Positions 1-11,400 of a stretch of 64,000 bases of DNA are shown here, piece by piece. The notes under the pieces are model-generated. The model ran no database searches and was not told the origin of the DNA. It saw only the letters and a list, made by a program, of their open reading frames with translations. Origin of the DNA: Sophora flavescens (taxonomy: Eukaryota; Streptophyta; Magnoliopsida; Fabales; Fabaceae); NCBI GenBank assembly GCA_030762895.1, contig CM061062.1:132477104-132541103 (forward strand). The letters run 5' to 3'. The position numbers and the translations under genes were made by a program. The first letter of the stretch is position 1; each line of letters starts with the position of its first letter.

Positions 1-206
1 CGTCGACATCTCCTCGCCTCTCTTGTCATTTCGGCTCGGAATTTGGCTAACATACCCATCGGTTCCTTGTGATTTTCCATCATATTCTCATGATTTTCCT
101 TTGCCTTGGACTGCAGATTTGCTAAACCCATGTTGATGCTGGTCACCTCAGTTACTAGAGCTCCTAATTTGGCCTCCATATTCTTTGGTGGTGCTTGACT
201 TCCCAT
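1..206 (-). pseudogene. Ty3-type retrotransposon gag, N-terminal fragment (runs off the window)
   Basis: On the minus strand an ATG at 206-204 opens a frame that stays open to the window edge (68 codons). The peptide starts MGSQAPPKN and is rich in Lys, Glu, Met and Asn with heptad-like spacing, as in the coiled-coil start of many chromovirus-type Gag proteins. It directly follows a probable LTR and primer-binding region (about 270-580) read in the same direction, so it is the first codons of an element whose body lies left of the window. The family is inferred from position and composition; no nucleocapsid or enzyme motif is visible, so the lineage is uncertain. Confidence 0.5.
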
Positions 207-279
207 TCTCCTTCAAGCACTGATCCCGTCGAGACACTGCACGACACGTATCCGGCAGGTCGGACCAGTTTGATACGAA

Positions 280-580
280 CCCAAGTAGCCACAGATCAAT
301 GAAACAGTAGAAAAGTAATGAAGAATAGAAGAGTATATGTATTATTTACTGAAATGAGGGAATTACACAGGAAGTGATTCCTACTGCCAGAGAGCTAGCC
401 TCCTGTAGAGAGCTAGTGCTCTATCCATAACAAAAACCGATTTTCCAAAAAGATACCCCATTGTTCTCCCCTCTTCCCTATATAACAGAATCCTCTTTCT
501 CTCTCTTACTCTAATAGAACCAGTGGACCTTCATCAATTGGGCCTACGATATAGATAAGGACCCTATCAAGTTCTGGACA
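280..580 (-). repeat. 5' LTR of the left-edge Ty3-type element
   Basis: Read on the minus strand this begins TGTCCAGAACTTGATAGG at 580. It is followed, just before the gag start, by a Met-tRNA-like primer site (TTCGTATCAAACTGG, a degenerate form of TTGGTATCAGAGCTGG). A TATA-like TATATAGGG lies on the minus strand near 478-485. The outer edge at 580 is sharp because copia A coding sequence starts immediately after it. The inner edge (about 271-285) is approximate because the second LTR is outside the window. Confidence 0.55.
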
Positions 581-582
581 CA

Positions 583-1500
583 GCAAAAGGAACAAAGGAT
601 GCCCAACCTGGAGAACTGCAGAACATACATGCTGCCTATCGACTTAACGGGAAGAATTACTTGAAATGGTCCCAACTTCTTCGGGCAGTGCTGAAGAGAA
701 AAGGGAAACTGAGCCACATCAAGGGTTCTGGACCAAAAAAGGGAGATCCCAAGTTCGAAGCATGGGATGAGGAAGATGCTATGATCATGGCTTGGTCCCA
801 GAACTTAGTGATACCTGCATGTTTCTCAGCACCGCAAAGGAAGTTTGGGATGCAGTGGAGCAGACCTACTCCAAAGCCAAGGATGCGGCCCGGGTATATG
901 AAGTAAAGGTGAAAACAATAGCAGCAAATCAAGGGAATAGGACTGTTACTGAATATGCCAATCAACTAAAGTCCCTATGGATGGAACTAGACCTTTATAG
1001 AGTGATCAAGCCTAAGTGTTCAGAGGATGCAACAATTCTCAAGGACTTATTCTCAAGACAGGGTTTATGATTTCCTGGTTGGCCTAAATTCTGAATTTGA
1101 TCAGGTCAGAATTCAAATCCTTGGGAAACAAACACTTCCATGTTTCAATGAAGTGGCGGTCATTGTAAGAAGTGAAGAGAGCAGAAGGAGTTTGATGCTG
1201 GATACTCCTAATGTGGACAGTTCAGCCATGGTTGCTGAACGTGTTAATGGTGAATCTGCAAATGTGGGAAATAAAAATGATGGTCTATGGTGCACATATT
1301 GCAACAAGCCACGCCACACCCGCGAGAAGTGCTGGAAACTGCATGGTAAACCTTCTCACTTAGAGTTTGGTAAACCTTCTAGCCGTGAGTGGGGACAAAA
1401 GGGGGGACATTTCAAGAAAAATGGGCAGGTTCATGTTGCAGTAGGCGACACTAGTGATGAGCATAAGCCTGAATCCAGCAACCTGGATCAAGAAGAGATA
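583..1500 (+). pseudogene. Copia A gag (frameshifted)
   Basis: Frame 1 from 583 gives a typical copia Gag start (AYRLNGKNYLKWSQLLRAV, with a K-G-KLSHIKG stretch). The reading then moves to frame 3 (about 800-1070) and back to frame 1 after about 1050. A CCHC zinc knuckle (C-T-Y-C, four residues, H, four residues, C) is encoded around 1290-1335, followed by a Gly- and Lys-rich stretch. Gag would form the particle that packages element RNA. The two shifts mean no intact Gag can be made. Confidence 0.8.
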
Positions 1501-2907
1501 GAAAGGCTGAGGTCTTTCCTTTGCAATCTGGAAAAACCTTCAGGTACCTGTAGTTTGGCTTTTTCAAGTATGTTTTCATTTTCAATTGGATTAAATGTCT
1601 CAGAAAAACCATATACCATACACTGGATTTTGGATTCTGGAGCCACTGACCATATGACACCCTTATCCACACACTTTTCTACCTATTCACCTTGTCCCAG
1701 CAATAAGAAAATTATTACAGCAGATGGTAACCTTGTAACAGTGGCAGGTTTGGGAGACATTAAAGTAAATTCATCAATAACATTAGAGAATGTTCTCCAT
1801 GTCCCAAAATTATCTACCAACCTTGTTTCTGTGCAAAAACTCACTAAAGATTTATCCTGTAAAGTGATTTTTCACAACAATCATTGCGTTTTTCAGGACA
1901 AGGATTCGAGGAGGATGATTCGACTGGCTAGAGAATGGAACGGCCTTTATTACCTTGAAGAACCGAATACGCATTCCCTGGCTGTGACCACCAATTTGCC
2001 TCACTCTCTCCTATCTGAATCTATGTTATCCAATAGGGAAAAGATTCTTCTTTACCATTGTAAGATGGGACATCCTTACTTTAGGATTATTAAAGTTCTT
2101 TTTCCTTTATTGTTCTCCCAAACAGAGGTTGAGAGTCTTCATTGTGATGTGTGTGAGCTTGCTAAACACAAGCTTGTATCTTTTCCCATAAGCAACAAAA
2201 GAAGCACTTTTCCCTTTTATCTTGTTCATACTGATATGTGGGGTCCCTCTAAGGTTCCTAATGTGCTTGGTGCTCGCTGGTTTGTTACCTTCATTGATGA
2301 TTGTACCCGTGTTACTTGGACCATTTTACTTAAAAATAAATCTGAAGTAAGCACGATATTCCAGAATTTTTTCTCTATGATAAAAAACCAATTTGGTGTA
2401 AGTATCAAGCGCCTTAGGTCTGATAATGCTAAGGATTACTTCAACCACATCCTTACACCCTTCTGTCAAAAGGAGGGCATCGTTCATGAGTCCTCTTGTG
2501 TCAAAACACCGCAACAGAATGGGGTAGCTGAGAGGAAGGATGGGCATCTTCTTGATCAAACTCGAGCTCTTTTGTACCAGCACAATGTCCTTAAAACTTT
2601 TTGGGGTGAAGTTGTCCTTACAGCAACACATCTAATCAATAGGCTTCCCTACAAGGTCTTAGGTTTAAAAAGCCCAATGGACATGCTTTCTTCCTTTTAC
2701 CCAAATCTCTCCACTACAAATAACCTTACACCTCGGATCCTTGGATGTGTCTCCTATGTCCATGTCCATAGTCAAGATAGAGGGAAACTTGATCCTAGAG
2801 CTCTTAAATGTGTGTTTGTTGGGTATTCTTCCACTCAAAAGGGGTATAAATGCTATCACCCTCCTTCTAGTAAGCTCATTTGTCTCTCGGGATGTCACCT
2901 TTCATGA
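1500..2907 (+). pseudogene. Copia A protease and integrase
   Basis: Continues frame 1 from gag. The aspartic protease site is WILDSGATDHM near 1630. The integrase zinc-binding region (H...H then C-x2-C, around 2055-2160) is followed by the catalytic core: first Asp in HTDMWGPSK near 2230, second in LRSDNAKDYF near 2415, and Glu in TPQQNGVAERK near 2505-2535. The C-terminal FVGYSSTQKGYKCY box is also present. Frame 1 ends at 2907, and the true continuation (SRDVTFHEARSYF) is in frame 2 from about 2880, so one shift separates integrase from the linker. Confidence 0.85.
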
Positions 2908-3290
2908 GGCTAGATCCTATTTCAATCAACCTTATCTTCAGGGGGAGAGTTTTAGGGAAGATAAGGAACTAGATCTTCTTGGACCTCTTGGGTTACCTGA
3001 CTTGCCCACTTTTGTGCCCACAAACCAACCTTCTGATGTGGCTGAACCCGAGCCTTCTAATGTGGTTGAACCCGAGCCAACTCCCACAAACCAACCTTTT
3101 GTTGTGGCTGAACCCGAGCTAACTGTTGTGGCTGAACCCGAACCTTCTGTTGTGGCTGAATCTGATGTGCGGTGGAAGAAAAATCTGGTATTCATGAAGA
3201 ACAGAAGAAGAGGTCAAAGGCTATTCCAAACTCTATGCCAGTCCAGGAGTCCAACTCCAGTCCTTCAAATGAGGTAACAATTTCTGATTT
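2880..3290 (+). repeat. Copia A integrase-RT linker with acidic Ala-Glu-Pro-Glu repeats
   Basis: Frame 2 encodes a linker with about seven imperfect repeats of V-V/A-A-E-P-E-P (DNA units of GTGGCTGAACCCGAGCC type, about 3035-3165), some interspersed with TNQP. The repeats sit in the poorly conserved spacer between integrase and RT, where copia polyproteins tolerate length variation. A return to frame 1 follows near 3170. Confidence 0.65.
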
Positions 3291-5011
3291 TGAAACTTTA
3301 CAGGATAAAACTGAATCCCAAACTGTTATAGATGACCTTGACCTCCCAATTGCTATTAGAAAAGGAACCAGAAAAGCCACTAAACAACCCTTATACCCTC
3401 TCTCCAACTACCTCTCATTTGAGCATTTTTCACCCACTCACAAAGCCTTCCTAGTTAACCTAAATACTACCTCCATACCCACCACCTTGTCTGAGGCATT
3501 GTCCAATGAAAAATGGAAGCAAGCCATGGATGTTGAGATGGAAGCCTTAGAGAAGAATAAAACCTTGGAGTTAGTTACTTTATCCGGAGAAAAAAGGCCA
3601 GTTGGATGCAAGTGGGTATATACAGTGAAATATAAAGCTGATGGGTCAATCGAGAGGTACAAGGCGAGGCTAGTTGCCAAAGGGTTCACACAAACTTACG
3701 GGATTGATTATTTGGAGACATTTGCTCCGGTTGCTAAAATGAATACGATCAAGGTATTACTGTCTCTTGCTGCCAATAGGGGTTGGGACTTGCAACAATT
3801 TGATGTAAAGAACGCGTTCTTACATGGGGAACTAGAGGAGGAAATCTATATGGAAGTACCTCCGGGATATGGAAAAAATGTGGCTGCCAACACAGTGTGC
3901 AAGTTAAAAAAGGCCCTGAATGGGCCAAAACAATCCCCTCGGGCTTGGTTTGGAAGGTTTGCTAGAGCTATGACTGCCTTGGGATACAAACAAAGTCAAG
4001 GGGATCATACATTGTTCATTAAGCATTCTGCCTCAGGGGGAGTAACAGTGCTATTAGTGTATGTAGATGATATTATCTTGACCGGAGATGACAGTACGGA
4101 ACAGCAAGCCTTGAGTCAGTCTTTAGCCAAAGAATTTGAGATCAAAACCTTGGGAAAGCTGAAATATTTCTTGGGCATCGAAGTGGCACACTCCAAGAAA
4201 GGCATCTTCATATCACAACAGAAATACATAATTGATTTACTCAAAGAAACAGGTAAAACAGCTTGTAAACCTGCAAGTACTCCCATGGACCCAAGCTTAA
4301 AACTGGGAAATGCAGAGGATGTTGTTGTTGATAAGGAGATGTATCAGCGCCTTGTGGGCAGACTCATTTACTTGTCTCATACCAGACCGGATATTGCCTA
4401 TGCAGTGAACTTAATCAGCCAATTTATGCACAGTCCAAGAGAAACTCACTTGCAGGCTGCCCACAGAATTTTGCAGTACCTCAAGGGGACTCCGGGAAGA
4501 GGAATCTTGTTTAAAAGGAGTGGAAATATGTCTCTTGAAGCCTATACAGATGCTGACTATGCAGGGTCGATTGTTGATAGGAGATCAACTACCGGCTATT
4601 GCACTTTTCTTGGGGGAAACCTTGTGACATGGAGAGGTAAAAAACAAAGTGTAGTGGCACGATCTAGTGCTGAAGCAGAATTTCGTGCAATGGCACAAGG
4701 TGTATGCGAGTTACTTTGGTTAAAAATCATATTAGAAGATTTGAAGGTTAAGTGGGAAGAACCAATGAAGCTATACTGCGATAACAAATCTGCAATAAGC
4801 ATAGCACATAACCCTGTGCAACATGATCGAAATAAGCACATTGAAGTGGATAGGCACTTCATTAGAAAAGCTTGACAACGGTTTAATCTGCACTCCATAT
4901 GTGCCTACACAGGGACAACTTGCAAATGTCCTCACCAAAGGGTTGAATAGCTCCACATTTGAGAGAATTATATCCAAGCTAGGAATGGAAAACACCTATT
5001 CACCAGCTTGA
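3290..5011 (+). pseudogene. Copia A reverse transcriptase and RNase H
   Basis: One long frame (in frame from 3172 to 4875) encodes the copia RT: KWVYTVKYKADGSIERYKAR, then KARLVAKGFTQ and FDVKNAFLHGELEEE, and the catalytic YVDDIILTGD near 4060. RNase H follows with AYTDADYAGS, SSAEAEFRAM and the LYCDNKSAISIAHNP box. At 4875 a one-base shift ends the frame early; the true tail (LANVLTKGLN...GMENTYSPA) is in another frame to 5011. RT copies element RNA to cDNA. All visible catalytic residues are kept; only the last about 45 codons are displaced. Confidence 0.9.
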
Positions 5012-5018
5012 GGGGGAG
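5010..5018 (+). other. Polypurine tract of copia A
   Basis: GAGGGGGAG lies directly before the LTR start TGTGAGAATC and just after the pol stop, the standard position of the plus-strand DNA primer. Confidence 0.8.
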
Positions 5019-5255
5019 TGTGAGAATCTGTGTGTTGTGTGATATTTTAGGAATGTTTATATTGTATCTTTTACCTTTTAGAATTAGAATCTTTATTTAA
5101 TTTTGTAATTAGTCAATCCCTGAAATCAAAGGATTTCAAATTAAGGAAGGAAACATCTATTGTTTCCTAATGTAGATGCTAGAAACTGTGTATATATTTC
5201 TGCATCATTGATCAATAGAAAAATAATTCAATTCCCAAATTTTGATGGTTACTGA
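5019..5255 (+). repeat. Copia A 3' LTR
   Basis: Begins TGTGAGAATCTG immediately after the polypurine tract. It contains a TATA-like TGTATATATTTC near 5190 and ends near 5255 (ACTGACA). The right border is an estimate, since the partner LTR is not in the window to compare. Confidence 0.6.
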
Positions 5256-5492
5256 CATAGACTTATCAGAATAAATTAGAAAAAAAGTTGCAAATTAAAT
5301 CATGCCATTCAACAATGCCGATCTTTCTTTCTCCTACCAAAATGATGCTCAATGACACAACTACTAAAAACAAAAACTACCCCACTCAAGTTTAATGAAT
5401 GAAATTAATCATGCCAAGGTATACTGATTAATTTGGAGATAACACAACTGTCAATCACAAAATATGAGCAGGAACCAAAAAAATTCCTCTAC
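5256..5492. other. Intron 10 remnant of the NOL10 gene
   Basis: AT-rich sequence between the copia A LTR and exon 10. No minus-strand continuation of the WD40 frame is visible, so it reads as intron sequence into which copia A inserted. Confidence 0.5.
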
Positions 5493-8400
5493 CGTTTCAG
5501 GATCCCATATTCTAACGACATGATTATCACTGGTAATCAACATTGGTTGTTCATAGTTAAGAGTACGATGCCACTTAATATCCAATATGGAACTGCCATA
5601 CCTGTAAGACAAATTTTAGGCAACCATTAATGAAAAAAACTATTGTTAATACAAACATAAATCTAAAAAATAAGGATGTCAACTTACATATGATCCTGTA
5701 TTCGTACAGGATATGATGAGCGCAGGTCATAGATGAGAACCTGCATACGAAATATTAAATGATAAAATATCCATGTTCATGGGGGGCGGGGGTTGTTATT
5801 GACAGTTGTCATTTCTAACAACCTCTGACCGCCTAGATTACTCTGCATTGTTAGAGTATAAGCTTAGCTTTGGGATTGTTGTAACTCTACTGAATTGCTG
5901 AGTCAGCATTCAATTGAGAGTTAGTTAGGACTGTTGTAACTCAACTGAATTGCTGAGTCAGCATTCAGTTGAGAGTTAGTTACAGAGCAGTTAAAGCTCC
6001 TAGCCGTACAAGCTAAGCACAGTAATATAAAGCCTTGTACACTGTATGATTTCAAGAAATGAAATTCATAATTCAGTTTTAAGTTTCTGTGCTCCCTTCT
6101 CCCTATGAGTTTCTCTCTCTCTCTACTCTCTCAATTCTATTATGGTATCGTGAGCCTCTTTTCTGGCGCCGAAGTCTGATTCATTGCAGAAACCGGAAAT
6201 CCCTTCGATCCTCCTCCGGCAAACGGAACCACCACCGGAGCTTCATCTTCATCCTCGATGAATTTCAATCCACCTCTTTCTGTAAAACTCGACGATCAGA
6301 ATTTTCTTCTGTGGAAGCTGTGATCATAGCGCACAAGCTTCATCACTATGTTGTAAGCCCTAGCATTCCACCAATGTTCAATTCTGAGCAAGATCGAGCC
6401 CTAGGTCTTCAATCGGAAGCATATCAGCTCTGGTTGGTGCAAGATCAGATGCTCTTTACATGGCTACTCAGCTCAATTTCACCGTCAGTTCTTCCGCGAT
6501 TCATCAATTGTAAGCAGTCTTGGGAAGTTTGGGATAAAGTGCACAAGTTTTTCCAATCGCACCTTCGCGCCAAAATTCGGCAATTCCGATCTGAACTGAA
6601 GAACACGAAGAAAGGTTCGCGTTCGATTGCTGAATACTTAATGCGCATTCGAGCTTTAGTTGATTCGCTTCAGGCGATAGGGGATCCTGTTACAGAGCAG
6701 GATCACATCGACACAATCCTTGAAGGATTACCAGAGGAATTCAACTCGTTTATCATGATGATTTACGCGCGAGTTGAACCGGTTCCGGTCGATGACATTG
6801 AAGCTTTGTTGCAAATTCAGGATGCTCAATCTGAGAGGTACAAACAAGATCTTTCTTCCTCTTCAGTTTCCCTCAATCTTGCTCACAAAGAATCAACTAA
6901 TCAGTCCTCTTCTTCTGTTTCACGCTCGGATGCTGAGTTGGCTCCGAGTCGTGATAACTATCAGAACTCCAATTGGGGCCGAGGATGTGGTGACTGCAAT
7001 CGTGGTCGCGGTCGTGGAGGTCAAGATAGTGGTGGTGAAAGGCCAACGTGTCAGCTATGCCATAAGTATGGCCACGATGCATACAACTGCTGGCACAGGT
7101 TTGAGCATGACTTTGTTCCAAGTCAACCAGCATACAACCATGCTACCAGGTCTCAAACTCAGTTTCCTCAACCACTCCCTCCAAGACCACCGTGTCTGAC
7201 AAAAATCAGCCCTCTGCATACATAGCTGCTCAGACTTATCAGTATCAGCCTACTCAAAACATGGTTCCTCAGTCATATCAGTGCACACCTATGGTTCCTC
7301 AATCATATCAGTGCGCACCTACTTAGAACAATTTTGTTCCAACTCCTACTCAGGAATTCTCAGCTTCTCAAATGTGGTATCCAGATTCAGGAGCCTCTCA
7401 TCACATCACCGCTGATCCTCAAAACCTTAGTCAGAGCACTACCTTTGGAGGCCATGACCAAGTTCTGATGGACAACGGGCAAGGTGTCTCTATTTCTTCC
7501 ATAGGTTACTCTAAGTTTATTTCACCTAGTCACCCACACACAACTTTATCTTTAAATAAACTTATGCTAGTACCTAATATAACCAAAAACCTGGTCTCTG
7601 TGTCTAAATTTGCTAAAGACAATAATGTCTTCTTTGAATTCCATCCTCACTCATGTTTTGTCAAATCACAGGGATCTAACCAAGTCCTCCTTGAAGGTTC
7701 TCTAGGCAGTGATGGGCTGTATTGTTTCAAGCACATCAATATTCTCAAGGAACCTTCTTCCTCAGTCATAAGTTCCCTACCCCTTACTACTAGTTCATAC
7801 TGCAATTCTAATAAAGTTGGTGACTCTTCTTTTTCTGCTAATGTGTATACAAACACTGTTTCAAATTCCTGTGTGACATGGCACAATAGGCTAGGCCATG
7901 CTCATCCTAATGCTGTAAAGACCTTTATGCAATTGTGTAATATACCTTGTTCAAATAAAGTGGCTACTGAAATTTGCCCTGCATGTTGTTTGGGTAAGTC
8001 TCAGACTTTTTGCCCCTCCATCTCTTACTGTTCATACTACACCTTTTGAACTAATCCATTCAGAACTATGGGGCCCTGCACCCATTACATCTTCTAATGG
8101 CTATTCCTGCTACATGGCCTTTGTGAATGCATATACCAGACACTCTTGCATTTATTTCCTAAAAAAGAAGTCTGATTCTCTTGCTGCCTTCAAACAATTC
8201 CATGCCTTAGTGAAAACTCAGTTTTCAGCAAATATCAAGGCTCTCCAATCTGATTGGGGAGGTGAATTTAGACCATTCACCAACCACCTTGCTGAATTGG
8301 GCATTGTTCACAGACTCACTTGCCCACATACATCCCATCAAAATGGTACTGCTGAGAGAAAACATAGGCAGATTGTTGAGATGGGACTCACCCTTCTCTC

Positions 8401-11400
8401 TCATGCCTCTGTGCCCATGTCCTATTGGGACCACAGTTTCACTATGGCTGTTCACTTGATAAACAGACTACCCACTGCAGCTCTTTCTAAGTTCACTTCT
8501 CCTTATCATGCCTTACATGGCACTATCCTTGACTACATTGTCCTAAAAACTTTTGGATGTGCCTGTTTCCCTTTCTTAAGGCCTTACAACAAACACAAAT
8601 TACAATACAAATCCAGTGAATGTATCTATCTAGGAATATCTCCTCAGTATAAGGGTCACAAATGCCTTGACTCCTCAGGTCGCATACGTGTCCAAAGATG
8701 TCCTCTTTCATGAAACTCGCTTTCCCTATCACTCATTGTTCCAAAGTACAAGCTCACTCTCTCAGTCAACTGAATCCACCTATCCATCTGCTGTTCCTAT
8801 TCTTCAAACTCCTTTCTTGAATCCTATGCCTCTCACTCAATTCCCTCCCCCATCTCCTACATCCAGTGCCCATCTAGAGTCCGCTGGTCACAATCTCACA
8901 CCTGCAGTCTCACCTTCCCTAGGTCATATCGCCTCTCAGTCCTCTGTTCAGTCCCTTGGTTCCACTACCTCTACTTCCGTTGTTGGCACACCTATTCAGT
9001 CTCAGTCACCCAATCAGCCCTCTAATGGCACTACCTCACACTCTCCCTCCCTACAGGAGGTTGCATCGAGCTCCCCTGCATCCTCCTTGAGTCCTTCACC
9101 CACAGAACCAATTCCTGGTCCCCTGCACCCAATGTTAACTAGGTCCAAAACAGGTGCCTTCCCCGAGGCTCTATCTCACTCATGTGGAACCTCACTCAAG
9201 AAAGCAAGCCTTATCTAGCCCCGAATGGCTAAGTGCCATGAAAGATGAGCATCTTTGCTCTGCTAAGAAATCGAGACTTGGTCACTTTGGTTCCTCTCCC
9301 CGCCAAAGGAAGAGCCATTGGGTGCAAATGGGTATTCGAATTAAGGAGAATCCGGGATGGCAGCATTAACAAGTATAAGGCAAGATTAGTTGCCAAAGGG
9401 TTTCATCGCAGACTTGGCTTTGACTACCATGAAACCTTCTCACCGTTATCAAGCCGCTTACCATTCGGGTCATTCTCACCATGGCTCTCACCTCCAAGTG
9501 GGTGATACAGCAGATTGATGTCAATAATGCCTTCTTGAATGGCTTATTGACTGAGGAAGTGTACATGACACAACCTCCTGGATTTGAATCTGAAGATAGG
9601 TCCCCAGTGTGCAAGCTGCACAAGGCACTTTATGGCCTTAAACAGGCCCCGAGGGCATGGTATGAAAGGTTAACCAGCACCCTGCTACAGTTTGGATTTG
9701 TGATCAGTAGATGTGACCCCTCTCTCTTTGTCTACAACAAAGGAGCAACCTGTCTGTATGTCTTGGTATATGTGGATGATATCATCCTCACTGGCTCCTC
9801 ACCCTTACTCATTTCAGAATTGATCAGGAAGCTTAATGCCACCTTTGCTCTTAAGGAGCTTGGCAACTTGGACTACTTCCTTGGTGTGGAAGTGAAGCAT
9901 CTTCCCAGTGGCAACCTGCTTCTCACTCAGTCCAAATATGTCAGGGACCTTCTGTCCAAGGCTAACATGCTGGAAGCAAAGCGCATCTCTTCCCCGATGG
10001 TCAGTAACTGCAAAATGAGCAAGTTTGGGACTGACACTATGGCAGATCTGAGTCTGTACAGATCCATTGTGGGGGCATTGCAATATGCAACCCTCACCAG
10101 GCCAGATATTGCCTTCAGTGTCAACAAGGTTTGTCAGTTTATGTCAAACCCCTTGGAAACACACTGGCTAGCAGTAAGGAGGATATTGAGGTATCTAAAG
10201 GGATCTCTGAATCATGGGCCAGTGACCCAGATGATAGAAGATCTACTTCTAGGTCATGCATCTACTTGGGTCCTAATCTCATCTCTTGGTGTTCTCGCAA
10301 AAGAATCGGTGGCAAGGTCGCCAAAGATCAAGCGGAATCACGGGAGCATGGCTAATACCACAGCTGAAATTTTATCGATTATGTCATTGCTTACTGAGTT
10401 AAAGGTGCCCTTCCTCACTCCTCAGCTCCTTTGTGACAACCTAAGTGCAGTCTCCATTGCACATAATCCAGTGTTGCATGCCCGAACCAAACACATCGAA
10501 TTGGACATTCACTTTGTTCGGGAAAAGGTGTTGTCCAATACACTTTCAGTCCATCATGTCCCTGCAGCAGATCAGCTAGCTGATTCCTTCACCAAGCCTC
10601 TCTCTTCATCTAGATTCAGTGCACTCAGAACCAATCTCAATGTGGTTGATGCTCCTTCTCAACCACCTTGAGATTGCACGTGGAATGTTAGAGTATAAGC
10701 TTAGCTATAGCTTAGCTTTGGGACTGTTGTAACTCAACTGAATTGCTGAGTCAGCATTCAGTTGAGAGTTAGTTACAGAGCAGTTAAAGCTCCTAGCAGT
10801 ACAAGCTAAGCACAGTTATATAAAGCCTTGTACACTGTATGGTTTCAAGAAATGAAATTCATAATTCAGTTTTAAGTTTCTGTTCTCCCTTCTCCCTATG
10901 AGTCTCTCTCTCTACTCTCTCAATTCTATTATGCATGCTATTCACACTATAACATCCACACTTCAAGTCAATTGAGCTCTTTGTGGGAGGGGCATTTAGC
11001 ATGTTGTTAGAGGGTAACTTCTAAGCCACACCCTTCACTTTTGGGGTGTTTATACTACATGCATAATCCATTACTTGTTTTTTTGCAATGTTTCAGCAAC
11101 AAAATGGTATAATTCACCTTTTCTTTTTTAAAACTTCCTTTCCTATGTCTATTTTATGCACTTCATGTTGTATCATATATGGAGTATAATGTATATTGTA
11201 AAATTCATTGTAGCCATATAAAAACATTTGTGGACCTTCATTTAACAGCTTCAAATTTTGGGATAGTTAGCCCTTGACACCAACCATCTTATAAAAAAAA
11301 ATCCTGGCTTATCCTAATAGTAGACACCTATATATGCAATAGTACAATACAAGCTTTCCTCCAAACCTATATTGCACTCGACATGACTATTGTTAAGCTT

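Larger units (their letters stand above)
581..5255 (+). mobile_element. Copia A, Ty1/copia LTR retrotransposon, 5' truncated by a Ty3 insertion
   Basis: A plus-strand element with gag, protease, integrase, RT and RNase H in copia order, then a polypurine tract and a 3' LTR. The 5' LTR and first gag codons are missing: coding sequence begins abruptly at 581, where a minus-strand Ty3 LTR ends, so the rest should lie left of the window beyond that element. At least four frameshifts break it (about 800-850, 1050, 2880 and 3170) plus one near 4866. It lies downstream of exon 10 of the minus-strand NOL10 gene and is probably inside the next intron. Confidence 0.85.
5849..10931 (+). mobile_element. 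Copia B, complete Ty1/copia element with TGCAT target-site duplication, in NOL10 intron 8
   Basis: Two related LTRs (294 and 246 bp) flank gag-pol in copia order. The 5-bp direct repeat TGCAT at 5844-5848 and 10932-10936 fixes both ends exactly. The LTRs start TGTTAGAG and end TCTATTA, so the termini are TG...TA rather than TG...CA. A Met-tRNA primer site follows the 5' LTR at 6143. The element lies opposite to the host gene. Frameshifts, a stop and an RNase H deletion make it non-autonomous. It resembles copia C (34020 to about 43537), a related family. Confidence 0.93.
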
